Below are positions 11,871 to 22,539 of a DNA stretch of 64,000 nt, piece after piece; the first letter of the stretch is position 1, and each line of letters opens with the position of its first letter. The position numbers and the translations under genes are program-made. A model generated the notes under the pieces. The model did not search any database and was not told the origin of the DNA. It worked only from the letters and a program-made list of their open reading frames with translations. Where the stretch lies: assembly GCF_029867415.1 (NCBI RefSeq), contig NC_081182.1, positions 16,552,497-16,616,496 of the forward strand, in the 5' to 3' direction. This DNA comes from Vicia villosa. Lineage: Eukaryota > Streptophyta > Magnoliopsida > Fabales > Fabaceae.

Positions 11871-12922
11871 ACCAGTTTTAAGTGTGTTAAGCCTATTTTT
11901 GTTTATCTGTGTGTTTTTATATTTGTATTATTGATATGTGCTTTGTTTGTTTTTTTTCTTTTTGGTGCTCGGTGGTTCCTCTGTGATGAGACAAAGTCCT
12001 AACCCGGACTTTGGTGAGTAACTTGAGATAGGAGGTGGTATGACCAATAGTTGCATGTCAGGAGCGATCCTTAACATGAGCATCATATGGTGGAACCCCA
12101 ATCAGTGGAGGCCTCATGGAAGGTAGTAGATGTTGTTACGAGCTATCGTAGGAACGCTATTACTTTCAATAGTGAGTGTCCGTAGAAGCTGAATGGCCTA
12201 GAACCTTTTTAACCCATCTAAGCCTTTTTAGGATGTAGCGCAGAAACAAGGTCAAGTACCAATTTGAGCTTGTTGTCATGCGATGCTACGCTCAGACGAG
12301 GTCTTTTTAGGCATATTATTGGCGCCCATGAGCAATTGTGCGTGCCGGTAGTATCCGATAGAAGATTGAAAACTCTGGGAACCTTTGTAGAACCCGATCG
12401 GCAGGTACAAAATTCCCTAGTACATACCTTTGTGGGTGGTTCTTAACCTATGACTCCATGCTTGTGACGTCGGACTTTTGAACCTTGCTTGTGTGATTTT
12501 ATGTGCCTTTGTGTGCTCTTGATTGTGGTTGATGCATAAACCATGCATGCATGCATCCATGAAAACTCTTTTTCTTATGGTTTTCAAGGAACTTAGAGGT
12601 CTTTCCTTGTAAACACCTTAAGTTTCATCAAACTCAATGGATCTTGGGTGTTGATGGGGTGAAAACTCTAATCCACCAAAATGGATGATTGATTTTGATG
12701 ATAACTTGATCGATACTTTGATCCAATGCTTGGGTGTTTACGATTTAATATACTAAGTTCCTTGAAACTCAAAAAAATAAAAATACAAACCATTTGCATT
12801 TCATGCATCATTCTGCATTTTGGTCTTGCCTTCAAGAGTAGTCCATAAGCCTTATTCAGTGTTCTTCATATAGAATCAAGCTGTCTCATCGGTATAACAC
12901 CCGAGCTAGTTATAAAAAGAAG
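11871..12922 (+). other. Non-coding leader of the Ogre-like element
   Basis: About 1.05 kb between primer site and gag. Autonomous Ogre elements place an additional ORF here. Only a 60-codon frame (12264-12446) without domain features is present, so that ORF is missing. The leader would be expected to hold RNA packaging signals. I cannot identify them by eye. Confidence 0.6.
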
Positions 12923-14449
12923 ATGGAAGGACTCGAGCAAGAGAACCGAGAGCTACGTGAAGAGGTTGTTACTTTGAGGTCTGGAGTGGAGCGTCTCACC
13001 GCTCTAGTCGAGACACTAATGGCTGCTCAGAATCAGAATCAGGTCCCTCCTCCGTCCAATTCTCAAGCTCAAGGTCAGCCGCAAGGTCAGACTACTGTGA
13101 TTTCTGAGATTGTTTCTACGACAATTCCTGCAATCCCAACTGTTGGTGCTACTCAACAACGTATGCCCAATGGGTATCCTTGGGGCATGCCTGAAGGCTA
13201 TTTGTCTGCTCCTGAAATGACTCGTCCTCTGACTCCTGTCATGGTCACTACACCTCCTTTTGTTCATACTAATTCTTTTGTTCCTGAGCCCATTTATCAT
13301 AATGATGCACCGAGTGAGAGTGTTGGCATCTACGATAGAATGGATGGCTTTCAAGATCAGTTTGAAGAATTGCAAAAAGAGATGAAAGCCCTTCGTGGGA
13401 AGGAATTGTTTGGGAAGAATGTGCATGATCTTTGTCTTGTTCCCAATGTGAAAGTACCTGCTAAATTCAAGTTACCGGAATTTGAGAAGTATAAGGGAAA
13501 CTCCTGTCCTCAGGCACATTTGGTGATGTATGTAAGAAAGATGTCCACTCACACTGATGATCAACGTCTGTTGATCCATTATTTCCAAGATAGTTTGACT
13601 GGTGCTGCTTCCAGATGGTATATGGGCCTTGATAGCACCCATATTCGCACTTTCAATGATTTAGCTGAAGCATTTGTTAAGCAATACAAGTACAATGTGG
13701 ACATGGCTCCTGATCGAGATCAACTGAGAGCTATGATGCAGAAAGAAAAAGAATCATTTAAGGAATATGCTCAGAGATGGCGTGAAGTAGCCGCCCAAGT
13801 TATTCCTCCAATGGAAGAGAAGGAGATGACTAAGATTTTCTTGAAGACTCTTGGCCCATTTTACTATGAAAGGATGATCGCAAGTGCTCCTGTAGATTTT
13901 ACTGAAATGGTGGGTATGGGTGTCAGACTCGAAGAAGCTGTGAGAGAAGGGCGTTTAGTTCAGGGTGAAAGTTCATCTGGAAATGCAAGAAGGTATGGCT
14001 CATCTTTTCAAAAGAAGAAAGAATCAGATGCTAATGCTGTTTCTCATGGAAGGAATAGTCGATCTGGAAGGGGAGCTCATTATCAATCCCAACAAGTGGC
14101 GTCAGTAACCCCCTTCGTGAATTCAGCTCATGTGGCTCAGGCTAGTCAACAGCCAGCAAGACGAAAGCCTAATTTTGATCCTATCCCCATGACATATACA
14201 GAACTGTATCCCGCTCTAATTCATAAGAAGTTGGTTCAACCAAGATCACCACCTCCAATTCCAGAGAAGATTCCATGGTGGTACAATGCTGATGTTACTT
14301 GCGCTTTTCATCAGGATGCTCCTGGACACAGTTTAGAAGATTGTTGGGCTCTAAAGGTTGAAGTTCAAAGATTGACTCGTGCTGGTATTTTATCTTTCCG
14401 AGACATTGGCCCTAATGTTCAAAACAATCCCTTGCCAAAGCATGAATGA
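12923..14449 (+). CDS. gag: Gag polyprotein of the Ogre-like element
   Basis: An uninterrupted 508-codon frame. Residues 1-35 are a leucine/glutamate-rich likely coiled coil (LEQENRELREEVVTL). Residues 36-130 are Gln/Pro/Ser-rich and disordered-looking, and 135-160 are a second helical segment. Residues 178-345 form the retrotransposon Gag (capsid) domain, with the family landmarks FKLPEFEKYKG, SLTGAASRWYMGL, F.....Y.YN and W....A. A basic Ser/Gly/Arg linker follows (352-412). Near the end is an atypical zinc knuckle C460-x2-H463-x5-H469-x4-C474 (CAFHQDAPGHSLEDC), characteristic of Ogre/Tat Gag. The start was chosen at the ATG directly before the coiled coil. Gag would assemble the cytoplasmic particle that packages element RNA. 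The frame stops at 14449 with no downstream pol. The antisense frame at 13016-13426 is a shadow. Confidence 0.93.
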   Translation: MEGLEQENRELREEVVTLRSGVERLTALVETLMAAQNQNQVPPPSNSQAQGQPQGQTTVISEIVSTTIPAIPTVGATQQRMPNGYPWGMPEGYLSAPEMTRPLTPVMVTTPPFVHTNSFVPEPIYHNDAPSESVGIYDRMDGFQDQFEELQKEMKALRGKELFGKNVHDLCLVPNVKVPAKFKLPEFEKYKGNSCPQAHLVMYVRKMSTHTDDQRLLIHYFQDSLTGAASRWYMGLDSTHIRTFNDLAEAFVKQYKYNVDMAPDRDQLRAMMQKEKESFKEYAQRWREVAAQVIPPMEEKEMTKIFLKTLGPFYYERMIASAPVDFTEMVGMGVRLEEAVREGRLVQGESSSGNARRYGSSFQKKKESDANAVSHGRNSRSGRGAHYQSQQVASVTPFVNSAHVAQASQQPARRKPNFDPIPMTYTELYPALIHKKLVQPRSPPPIPEKIPWWYNADVTCAFHQDAPGHSLEDCWALKVEVQRLTRAGILSFRDIGPNVQNNPLPKHE

Positions 14450-16746
14450 AGATCTATTAGTGGCAGCACTGAAGTTTGAAAGATGTTTCCTTCAGCACAA
14501 ATCTAGATGTAGAGAGCCTTCTCAGTTTTTAGAATTCTTACTGATTTTCATTTGTAATATTTCTTGTTTTTCAATACACTGTTGCATGTAGAAACTTGTT
14601 TGTGTTTGAATGCTAATGTTAATGCAATGATAATGTTTGTCTTGAAGTAATCCATTCGTTTCACTCATGTTTATTTGTTTTTATGCATTATGATACCAAG
14701 TGCTTTTGCCAAACTCTTGCTTATGCAAAGATTGGAGGGAGGATGATGATCTGAAAACGCAAAATTTCTGGTTGTATGCTTTTGAATAAAACCCTGCTGA
14801 TGATGTACAGGCATTGTTTCAAATTCCCAAACACCGGAGATATAAGGAAGATAATCCCTTGATAACCCCTTTTGAGCCTTGAAGTAGGAGTTTCTTTTCT
14901 AAACGGAAAAACCCTAATATTTAACCTGGGGCAGGGTAGTCTTCAGTTAATTTGACCAAGTATTCATCTTTCCAAAAAGGGAATGTGCATCCAAAAGTAA
15001 ATCACGTCATATCCACATCAAAGGTTGGATTATGTGAAACCACAATGGTTATCCATCGCGTATCAAAAGGCTGGAAAATGTGAAACCACAATGGTTATCC
15101 TCCATCCGCCAAGGAGTAAGGCAGTCACAGCTCTCTCAACAAGTCAAGACAAAGTCAATATCACACGATTTGTTTAAATCAAAAGAATGAGAAAAAAGTG
15201 AAAAAAGAAAAAAGAAAAAAAAAAGCTCGCTAAGTCAAAAACTTGAAAATAAGTGACTTAGGCAAAAGTTAGAGCATCCCGCTGGACGACCAATTCAAAA
15301 GAATCAGTCCAGGCAAAATAAAAGAAAAGTGAAAATTGAAAAGAAAGTACGACAAAAAAAAAGTCCTCATCCGTTTGAATGTAAACACGAAGACCAAAAG
15401 GGTGACTGCTACTCCAAGAAAGCTTCATTATGTCCTTAATGGCACAAAATCCTTTTGAGAGAGGAACACTCATGTTGAGTTAACTGAATATAGGACTGGA
15501 GAACATCACGAAGTTGGGGTGGGCTAAATAAACTTTGAGCCTAAAAATCTTTTTTTCTGAAAACCGTGAACCAGGCCACGATACAACCCTCAAAAGTCCT
15601 AATTGAAGCAGGGTTTATTTTGAAAGCATACTTAAAACAAGAAAGCGTTCCTGACTCCTATCGGTTATGTTGAAAACTTGTATCATAGGCATACAAAAAT
15701 CAATGTCATTCCTTAATCAGTGATTCATTCACAAGGTTTTGTGACATCCTCTCAATAAAACTTCAAGATTTACATAATTATTGCATTTGAATTATCATTC
15801 TCAGATCAAACATTTTTATGCTTGTAAATACTTGTTTGACAATCAGGAAGCTTACATCTGATCATCCGTAGAAATCTAAAACATTGCCAGGGGCATGTTG
15901 TTTTCCCAATATAATGCTTTTACAAGTCTGATTACTCATATGGGGCAAAGATTGAAGACTCTGTTGACCAATCAAATGTGACAAGTACAGTCAATCTGGG
16001 GCAGTTACGTCGAGATTCGACAAATCTCTCCAAGAATCTGTTGATCTGGGGCAGATTATTCCAAGTCTTTATGATTCCAAGGATATCTATGAATCCTCTT
16101 CAAGCAAGTTCCTCTCATATACTATGTAGTATGGGGCATGTTGTGAGTTAAAAGTTACCTTAATCACCTCATTAGCTTGAAGTACAAAGGTCGTTGCGAT
16201 GATCAATCCAGAGTTAATTTCTTTTACTATGATGATAACTTCTTATTTCTCCTGCAAGTTCATAATAGTGCTTTTCTCTAAGGAAATTTTCTCTGATCTC
16301 CCATATTAGAGTTTGCAAGGATGTGTTGTTCTATCCCTTTTGGTAGAAATTGATGATATGGTATCCCTCTTAGAGGTTGATAGTTCCCAAAGAGTTTGCT
16401 TGGTGTGCATCTCCAATAAGTTTTCCCTCAGTGCGGAGTTCACGTTGTTATCCTTTCAGTGGATTTATGGATATTTGAAGTTTGAATTTGAATTTTCCCC
16501 TTAGTCAGTAGCTTTCTCTTGAGCCTTGTAGCAGGATTTTGTTCCTCCAACGACCTCGGTTTATCTACAATTGAATCCTCAGCCGTGTTCCTAGCATGGG
16601 TCTTCAGAAGAATGTCTTTTGATATCTCCAACTTTTTGAGATTCACCAAGTGTCTGTTGTATTGTGATGTCTTGTCACTTCCTAGTATTTTTGTGTTTGT
16701 TTTGTCAGCATATACATGACATTCATTCATTCATACATGCAACATG

Positions 16747-16780
<34 letters not shown>

Positions 16781-17413
16781 AAAAAGAAAAATATATTCAT
16801 ATCCATTCTTGCATTTCTTAATGTTTTGATCCACTCTGTTTGATGTTGTTATCCCCCAAAGTGTATGATCTCTTTCCATTAGAGTGTCTACCTTAAGCAG
16901 AAAGTGTTTATCCTTTCTAATTCCCCACTAAGTTTGTTCCTCGTGGAAGAATTTTGCTTCAGTGTTCCTCCTCAACATTTGTCAGGATGGAACTAAACCC
17001 CATTTGAGTTTATTCCTCGTTGGGTAGAGTCTTGTTTGACCATTTCTATCCATTTTGTTCCTGGAGTTGAACTTTGGTCTCTTACAGTACTATGTTGGAA
17101 CCTCTCTAGGATAAGAAACCTAGATCGAGAAGGCATTTATTTTGCACCTCTTGAGGATTTTGTTTTCCTTAACAAGGGAGAATCTGTTTATGATTGATAT
17201 CAGATATTGAAATATTTATTTTCCATCAGTGTTGGAATTTGTGCTTGAAAGCAAGGGGCAGGTTTTGACTTTGAGCAACTTATGTTATTCCCATCATGTT
17301 TTGGTTGACAACAAATGGAAGCCTCTTTATTTGAGCAAGTTTGTATATCTTCGCGTACCAATCTTATCTTCAAAGCAAGTGATAATCCCTCAGGCTTTAT
17401 GAACTTCTTGATT
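14450..17413 (+). other. Non-coding 3' region of the Ogre-like element (first part)
   Basis: Nearly 3 kb without pol domains or a long ORF. Short frames (for example 15258-15473 minus, 16313-16504) show no domain. An uninterrupted run of 29 A lies at 16750-16778. The region occupies the place of pro-pol in autonomous relatives, so the element looks like a long deletion or replacement derivative. Confidence 0.7.
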
Positions 17414-17588
17414 CCAAATGGAAGAAGCTCAGCAAATGGTAAGTCGCTTCAGTATAAGTGACAGTTTGCATCCAAATGGAAGAAGCTCAGCAAATGGTAA
17501 GTCGCTTCAGTATAAGTGACAGTTTGCATCCAAATAGAAGAAGCTCGGCAAATGGTAAGTCCCTTCATCAGAAGTGACAGTTTGCATC
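17414..17588 (+). repeat. 58-bp tandem repeat (three units) in the element's 3' UTR
   Basis: Units begin CCAAATGGAAGAAGCTCAGC at 17414 and 17472 and (CCAAATAGAAGAAGCTCGGC) at 17530. Each runs through AAATGGTAAGTC and ends with a GTGACAGTTTGCAT motif. The first two are identical or nearly so, the third is diverged. Tandem repeats in the 3' UTR of Ogre-type elements are known as a source of legume satellite DNA. Confidence 0.85.
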
Positions 17589-17659
17589 CAATTCCTTTTC
17601 TCAAGCCACGTCCTTGATTAAAGAAGAAGTTGATCCCTATTCTTAGCGGCAACTAATTA

Positions 17660-18283
17660 TTCTCAGCAGCTTATCGTCAACTATTGAGGCGGTAATTCAT
17701 CTTCTTCTACCTTCAACTATTGAGTTGGTAGCTTATCGTCAACTATTGAGGCGGTAATTCCCGCATCTTCAGTAAACGTTGATGTTCAGAAGAAGTTTCC
17801 TGCATCTTCCAGTAAAAGCTGATGTTCAGATGAAAATTCTTGTACCTTCAGTAAAAGTCGGTATTCAGGTGATGCTATTCCTGCATCTTCAGTAAACGTT
17901 GATGTTCAGAAGAAGTTCCCTGCATCTTCCAGTAAAAGTTGATGTTCAGATGAAAATTCCTGTACCTTCAGTAAAAGTCGGTATTCAGATGATGCTATTC
18001 CTACACCTTCAGTAAAAGCTGGTGTTCAGAGAAGCCTTTGTATCTACATCTTCCAGTAAAAGTCGATGTCAAGATCTTTTTCTACCTTCAGTAAAAGCTG
18101 GTAGTCCACCTTCAGTAAAGAGTTGGTGTCTTCTCTTCCTACCTTCAGTAAAAGCTGGCAGTCCACCTTCAGTAAAAGACGGTGTTTTCTTTTGTATCCA
18201 CATCTTCCAGTAAAAAGTGGATGTTGAGATTCTTTTCTACCTTCAGTAAAAGTCGGTAGTTCACCTTCAGTAAAAGTTGGTGC
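17660..18283 (+). repeat. Array of short hairpin-forming units in the element's 3' UTR
   Basis: About fifteen units of roughly 22-45 bp from 17763 to 18283. Each has a constant core TTC(C)AGTAAAAG flanked by a 4-5 bp complementary pair. Stems seen are CATC/GATG (17764, 17884 and others), TACC/GGTA (17843-17863), ACACC/GGTGT (18003-18025), ACATC/GATGT (18046-18069), CTACC/GGTAG (18082-18104 and 18237-18259) and CACC/GGTG (18107-18128, 18262-18282). Only the unit near 18139-18161 (CTACC with GGCAG) breaks pairing. A 120-bp higher-order period is visible between 17763 and 17883. Just upstream, CTACC/GGTAG recurs around a different loop (17707-17731), and TTATCG/CGGTAA stems occur twice. The 63-codon frame at 18022-18213 is only a translation of the repeat. 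Confidence 0.85.
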
Positions 18284-18556
18284 ATTCTTTCATCTCTAGT
18301 GGAAGATGATGCTTTAACCTTCTAGTGTGAAATATTTTCCCCAGTGAAATTTCTTTTCCCAGCAAGGTCTCGTTCCCCCAGCGGAATCTGTTTTCTTTCC
18401 CCAGTGGTGTCTTGTTTCCCTCTCATGGAAGTCATGTGCATTACATTCATAATCATAAGCATTGCATGGCATCTTAGGGTCAAAATTGTGTATTCTGTAT
18501 TTAAGTCTCTTCAATCACGTCGAGACGAAGATTTCAATCTTCATATCTCCGGATAG

Positions 18557-18578
18557 AAGAAACTTAAATAGGGGCATC
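18557..18578 (+). other. Polypurine tract before the 3' LTR
   Basis: The purine-rich AGAAGAAACTTAAATAGGGG followed by CATC abuts the 3' LTR start at 18579. It is the expected primer for plus-strand DNA synthesis, with the AAATAGGGG part as the likely core. Confidence 0.75.
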
Positions 18579-21500
18579 TGTCATACCCCAATTTTTGACC
18601 CTAAGATCCCGCATCTCAGGCTCTGCTTAAATCACATCAAAATCATTTACGAGGTTCTCTGGTGCCTATTTCTTTTCTAGCTCACCTTCAGGTGAATCAT
18701 CAGACACCTCTTTTCTCGTATTTTTATTTATTTATAGTCTTTATATTTTCACTAACCATTAATCAAAATTCAAAAAAAATATATATGTCTTTTTATTTTT
18801 GGTTTCTTTATCAGATAGGGTTTGAGGATCAAATAGTTCGGGTGATGTTTCTGATCAAGGTTCAGAGATCTGAATCAAGATTTTCTTTTGTGGTTGATGC
18901 TTGTCAGATTGGTTAAGAATGGATTCAAGAGTGTTCAAGTTCAACCATACGATATTGGATTTTTGAGCATTTATTTTGTTCAAGAATTTAATTCGAGATG
19001 AAGAAATCATGCAAATTGAATTATTTGGAGTTCAAGTCCAAGGTTCAATAATCATTCAAGATTGGCAAGTTTTTTTTAAAGATGTGAATTTCAAGTTGTT
19101 CAAGCAAAATACAAGAGGTAGAGATACGAAAGGTTCATTTGGTATTCCAAAAAACAACAAGTGTTTCTACAGGTTGTCAAGCATAAAGAATTCAAGTTCC
19201 ATATACAATTTCAAATTACATCCATGTTACAAAGTCATATTTTCTTGAATCACTTCACAAGCTCTCCATGGGCGTGACTTAGAAAGCTTCATCAACGGTT
19301 TTTGTTCATGTTCATCTTCAAGTTCTAATTCTCCATGTCCACCAATATTTTCATTCATCACATAAAAAAAGAGAAGAAGAAAAGAATTAGCATATTTATT
19401 GTAAAGACAACAATTCCATAAAGCTGTTAAATCAGGCCCAAGTTAAACATAGCATAACGTAATTTGCAAACAAAAAATGTGAATTCTTGGACTCAATTGA
19501 TAGCATTTTCGGAATGGGCTTCACACCAAAAAAATCACTCTGCATCTGAAATTACTTCTCAGCCCAAGATTCACAGCAAAAACCCTGACTCTGAGTACTA
19601 TATAATCATTCAATCAACTGACACAAAAGGACTTTTTTTCAGACTGACAAATTCAGACTTACTCAGAACAAAAATCAGAAATTAAACTCACCTGAACTCC
19701 CTCGCCGGAATCCGCCCCCTATTCTCACCGGACCACCGCCGGAAATCGCAACCACCGCACCGGAGTTCCAAATCGCCACCGTTCTTTGACTTCTTTGCCT
19801 CAAAAGGTTGAGAGCTACTCTCTGATAACGATTCCATCCATTGATTGCTATTCCCTGCGATATTTACTTGTGTTTAGAACAAAAATCATAAGCACTTTCT
19901 CTTTAGATCTGTGCTTGTGAATTTATTTTCTGATAAAACTAGTTTTACATTTGAAATCAGAAGAGGAAACTGAACAGAACGATGTAAATTTTTTACGATT
20001 CTGAGTTTTTACCTCCGGCCACCGTGTCGGAGAAGCTCCGGCCGCTGTGATCTTATGTGAGCCGCCGTGAGTCTTCGTCTCTTCCGCCGTTGTTCTTGAG
20101 CTATAGATGCTTATCCGTTTCTTCACCTTTTGGATATTGCTTTTCTTCTGCTATTTGTTTGCTGTGTTGGTTTCGTAAAAAATGGAAAAGGAGTTTTAAT
20201 TTGTAAAGATTTCTAACAGAGCTTTTGTTTTCAATGTACCATATGATAGCTTTTTCTTTTCATTTTCTTACAAACAGTACCGTTGGTACTTTGAGAAAGA
20301 AATATATATTTTTTTTTTCCCAAGAGATAATAATAATAATGAATTGGTAATGCTATTGTTTTTTTTTTTCTTCTGTCACGTGAAGCAAGAGTCAGGGAGG
20401 GAGTATCTTTTTTCTTCCCCCAAGATATTCAATGGCATCACACTATTTTCTTGTTTTTTTTTAATTTTTAATTTTTCTTTCCTTTCTTTCTTGTGATGCG
20501 CGCCGGCTGTTGTGTGTGCGACAAGTGGCCATCGGAGCCACTTGTCCGGACCTGAGGAGATGATTAAAAAATGATCCTCTATTTTCTTTACTACATATTT
20601 ATTATGCACTTTAGTTTTGGATCTTAGATCCTACATAAATTTAGTCAATTGACTAAATCTGATGGCTGGAATTTATTCTGCTTTATTTTATATTACTATT
20701 TGCATTTTAATTAGTTTCTAACTTTAGAAATTTATATTAATTTTGTTTTTATTTCAAAAATTATGAAAAGAATTCACAAAAAATATGTCTTACTATTTTA
20801 TACCTTGTTTTTATTATTAGCTTATTATGTTATTTTTGCTCTTTTTCTTCATCTATCCTTTTTTTTTTCTTTGTCCCGAATCGATAAAAGAGCAAAATGA
20901 GAGGAAGTCGTATGTGGTTGACTTGAGTCCGAATTCATCCTTCCTCCATTATCATTATATGTCTTATTATTTTTTTTGTTTTTTACCTTGTGTTTTCTTT
21001 TTATATATTAGTTTCTTATTTTATTTTTGTTCTTTCTTCTTCATCTATCCTTCTTTTTTCTTTGTCCCGAATCGATAAAAGATTAAAAATGAAAAGGAAG
21101 TTGTATGTGGTTGATTTAAATCCGAATTCATCCTTCCTCCATTATTAATCTTTATTTACTAACTTTGATAACATACTTGACAAGTTTCAAGATGGTTATC
21201 TTTAACAACTAACGACTAATTTTAATTTCCGCATTTTTATTATATTGTCCTTTATATTTACCGCTCTTATACTCATCATATCATCATATTTACTTTCTGC
21301 TATTTTTATTTTGTCCATTTGGACGTCATATTTATTCTCCGCTATTTTTCTTTTGTCCACTTGGACTATACTTTACTCTTATGCTAAAACATTAATAAAC
21401 AAGATGAAACCTAAAAAACACTTAAGGACCAATGGACTGTGTATCATTATTTGACTATTATCTTGCTTGTTATTTTGTCTGGTTGGATTGCTGTTGTGAT

Positions 21501-22534
21501 GTGTGTAGGTATCTCCTCGAAAAGTCTTTGAAGGTTAATTCCAAAGCACTAAGATAAGGATTTCGCCCATTTGCAACCGTTACTCTGTCCGATTTCTGTC
21601 AGAAACTTATGTGATTCTTTGAAGATTTGCAAGTTCATTTTGGTCCCTAAGTGGTAATTTTGGTTTTGTGTGGGTAGTCCAAAGGATGGGAATTCTTCCT
21701 TGACTCAATGTGTCAAGTGTCGACTTCTTATTTTGGTCAGATCGTTTTTCCCTAAACTTTTATTTTCTCGCACTAGGATAGCCTCTTCATCTCCTCCCAC
21801 TTCTTAAATTTTCAAAGTCTCCTCTCTTTTTCTAAAAAACTTCTTATGTTTGAAATCCTTTTTAAAATCTTTTTTAAAAAACTATATTTAGCCTCTGTTG
21901 GCATTTTCTTTCAAAAAGTAAGCACAATTAATCATTGTCATTAGTTGCGATGCCCCACGATTTTAATATTGATTGACACGACGAAATCTTTTCCACGTGA
22001 GAGAGCTAGTGGCATACTTGTCGATTTTTATCCGAGTTGGCGCCCTTCTCTCATTAGTGACGCAAAGAATTCGTTCGTTCTCATGTTTAAAATCAATGGC
22101 TGAGTATTCGCCCCGACGATGGTAAAGGTGCTTATTCCTTTTAAAACGTTTTTTTTTCCCTTTTAAAAGCGGAACTACATTAGCTCTGACTTCTCCATTG
22201 CACCGAGGAGGTATGTAGGCACAAGATTTAATGTCTTGCCGAGCTTATTTTAAAAATAAAACAAACCCTTTTTTCGCACACGATATCTCTTAATAGACAC
22301 AGATTTTCAAAAAGGTTCCTGTGGAGTACCACAGATACGAGGGGTGCTTAAAACCTTCCCCTTGTATAATCAACACCCGTTCCTAAGATCTCTTTTTGTT
22401 TTAAAAACAAACTTTGGGTTTTTTTTTCGTTCTTTTCCCATTTCCTTTGGAAACAATAAAGCGCGGTGGCGACTTTCACTGAAATATTGAGTCGAGTCAA
22501 TTTATGGCTTTGATCTCAGATTTTCCCCGCTACA
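18579..22534 (+). repeat. 3' LTR of the Ogre-like element
   Basis: A 3,956-bp near-identical copy of 7890-11846, from TGTCATACCCC to CCCCGCTACA, followed directly by the TSD CGACC (22535-22539). It should supply the transcript's 3' processing signals. Confidence 0.95.
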
Positions 22535-22539
22535 CGACC
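22535..22539. repeat. Target-site duplication (CGACC), right
   Basis: Partner of 7885-7889. Joining the flanks across a single CGACC restores continuity of the copia reverse transcriptase reading on the minus strand. Confidence 0.95.

Larger units (their letters stand above)
7890..22534 (+). mobile_element. Complete non-autonomous Ogre-like Ty3/gypsy LTR retrotransposon, gag only
   Basis: The element is 14,645 bp: 5' LTR (7890-11846), tRNA-Arg-type primer site, untranslated leader, one gag ORF (12923-14449), a long non-coding 3' region with two kinds of tandem repeat, a polypurine tract, and 3' LTR (18579-22534). LTRs begin TGTCATACCCC and end CCCCGCTACA, typical of legume Ogre elements, which also have multi-kilobase LTRs. 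No protease, reverse transcriptase, RNase H or integrase motif is seen between 14450 and 18578. The extra ORF that autonomous Ogre elements carry before gag is also absent. Mobilisation would therefore need pol in trans. The plan matches the TR-GAG class (terminal-repeat elements carrying only GAG). By eye the LTRs differ by two substitutions and a few homopolymer-length changes, so the insertion is young. Confidence 0.93.

Noticed and set aside
13016..13426. 136-codon antisense ORF
   Set aside because: Shadow of the gag gene on the opposite strand, with low-complexity His/Arg/Ile-rich composition.
18022..18213. Repetitive protein (PSVKAGSP repeats)
   Set aside because: Merely the translation of the hairpin repeat array. 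The reading frame is not kept across the array.
14450..18578. Hidden pol gene of the Ogre-like element
   Set aside because: Scanned for protease, YxDD reverse transcriptase, RNase H and integrase motifs in the available frames. None seen, and the only frames are short.
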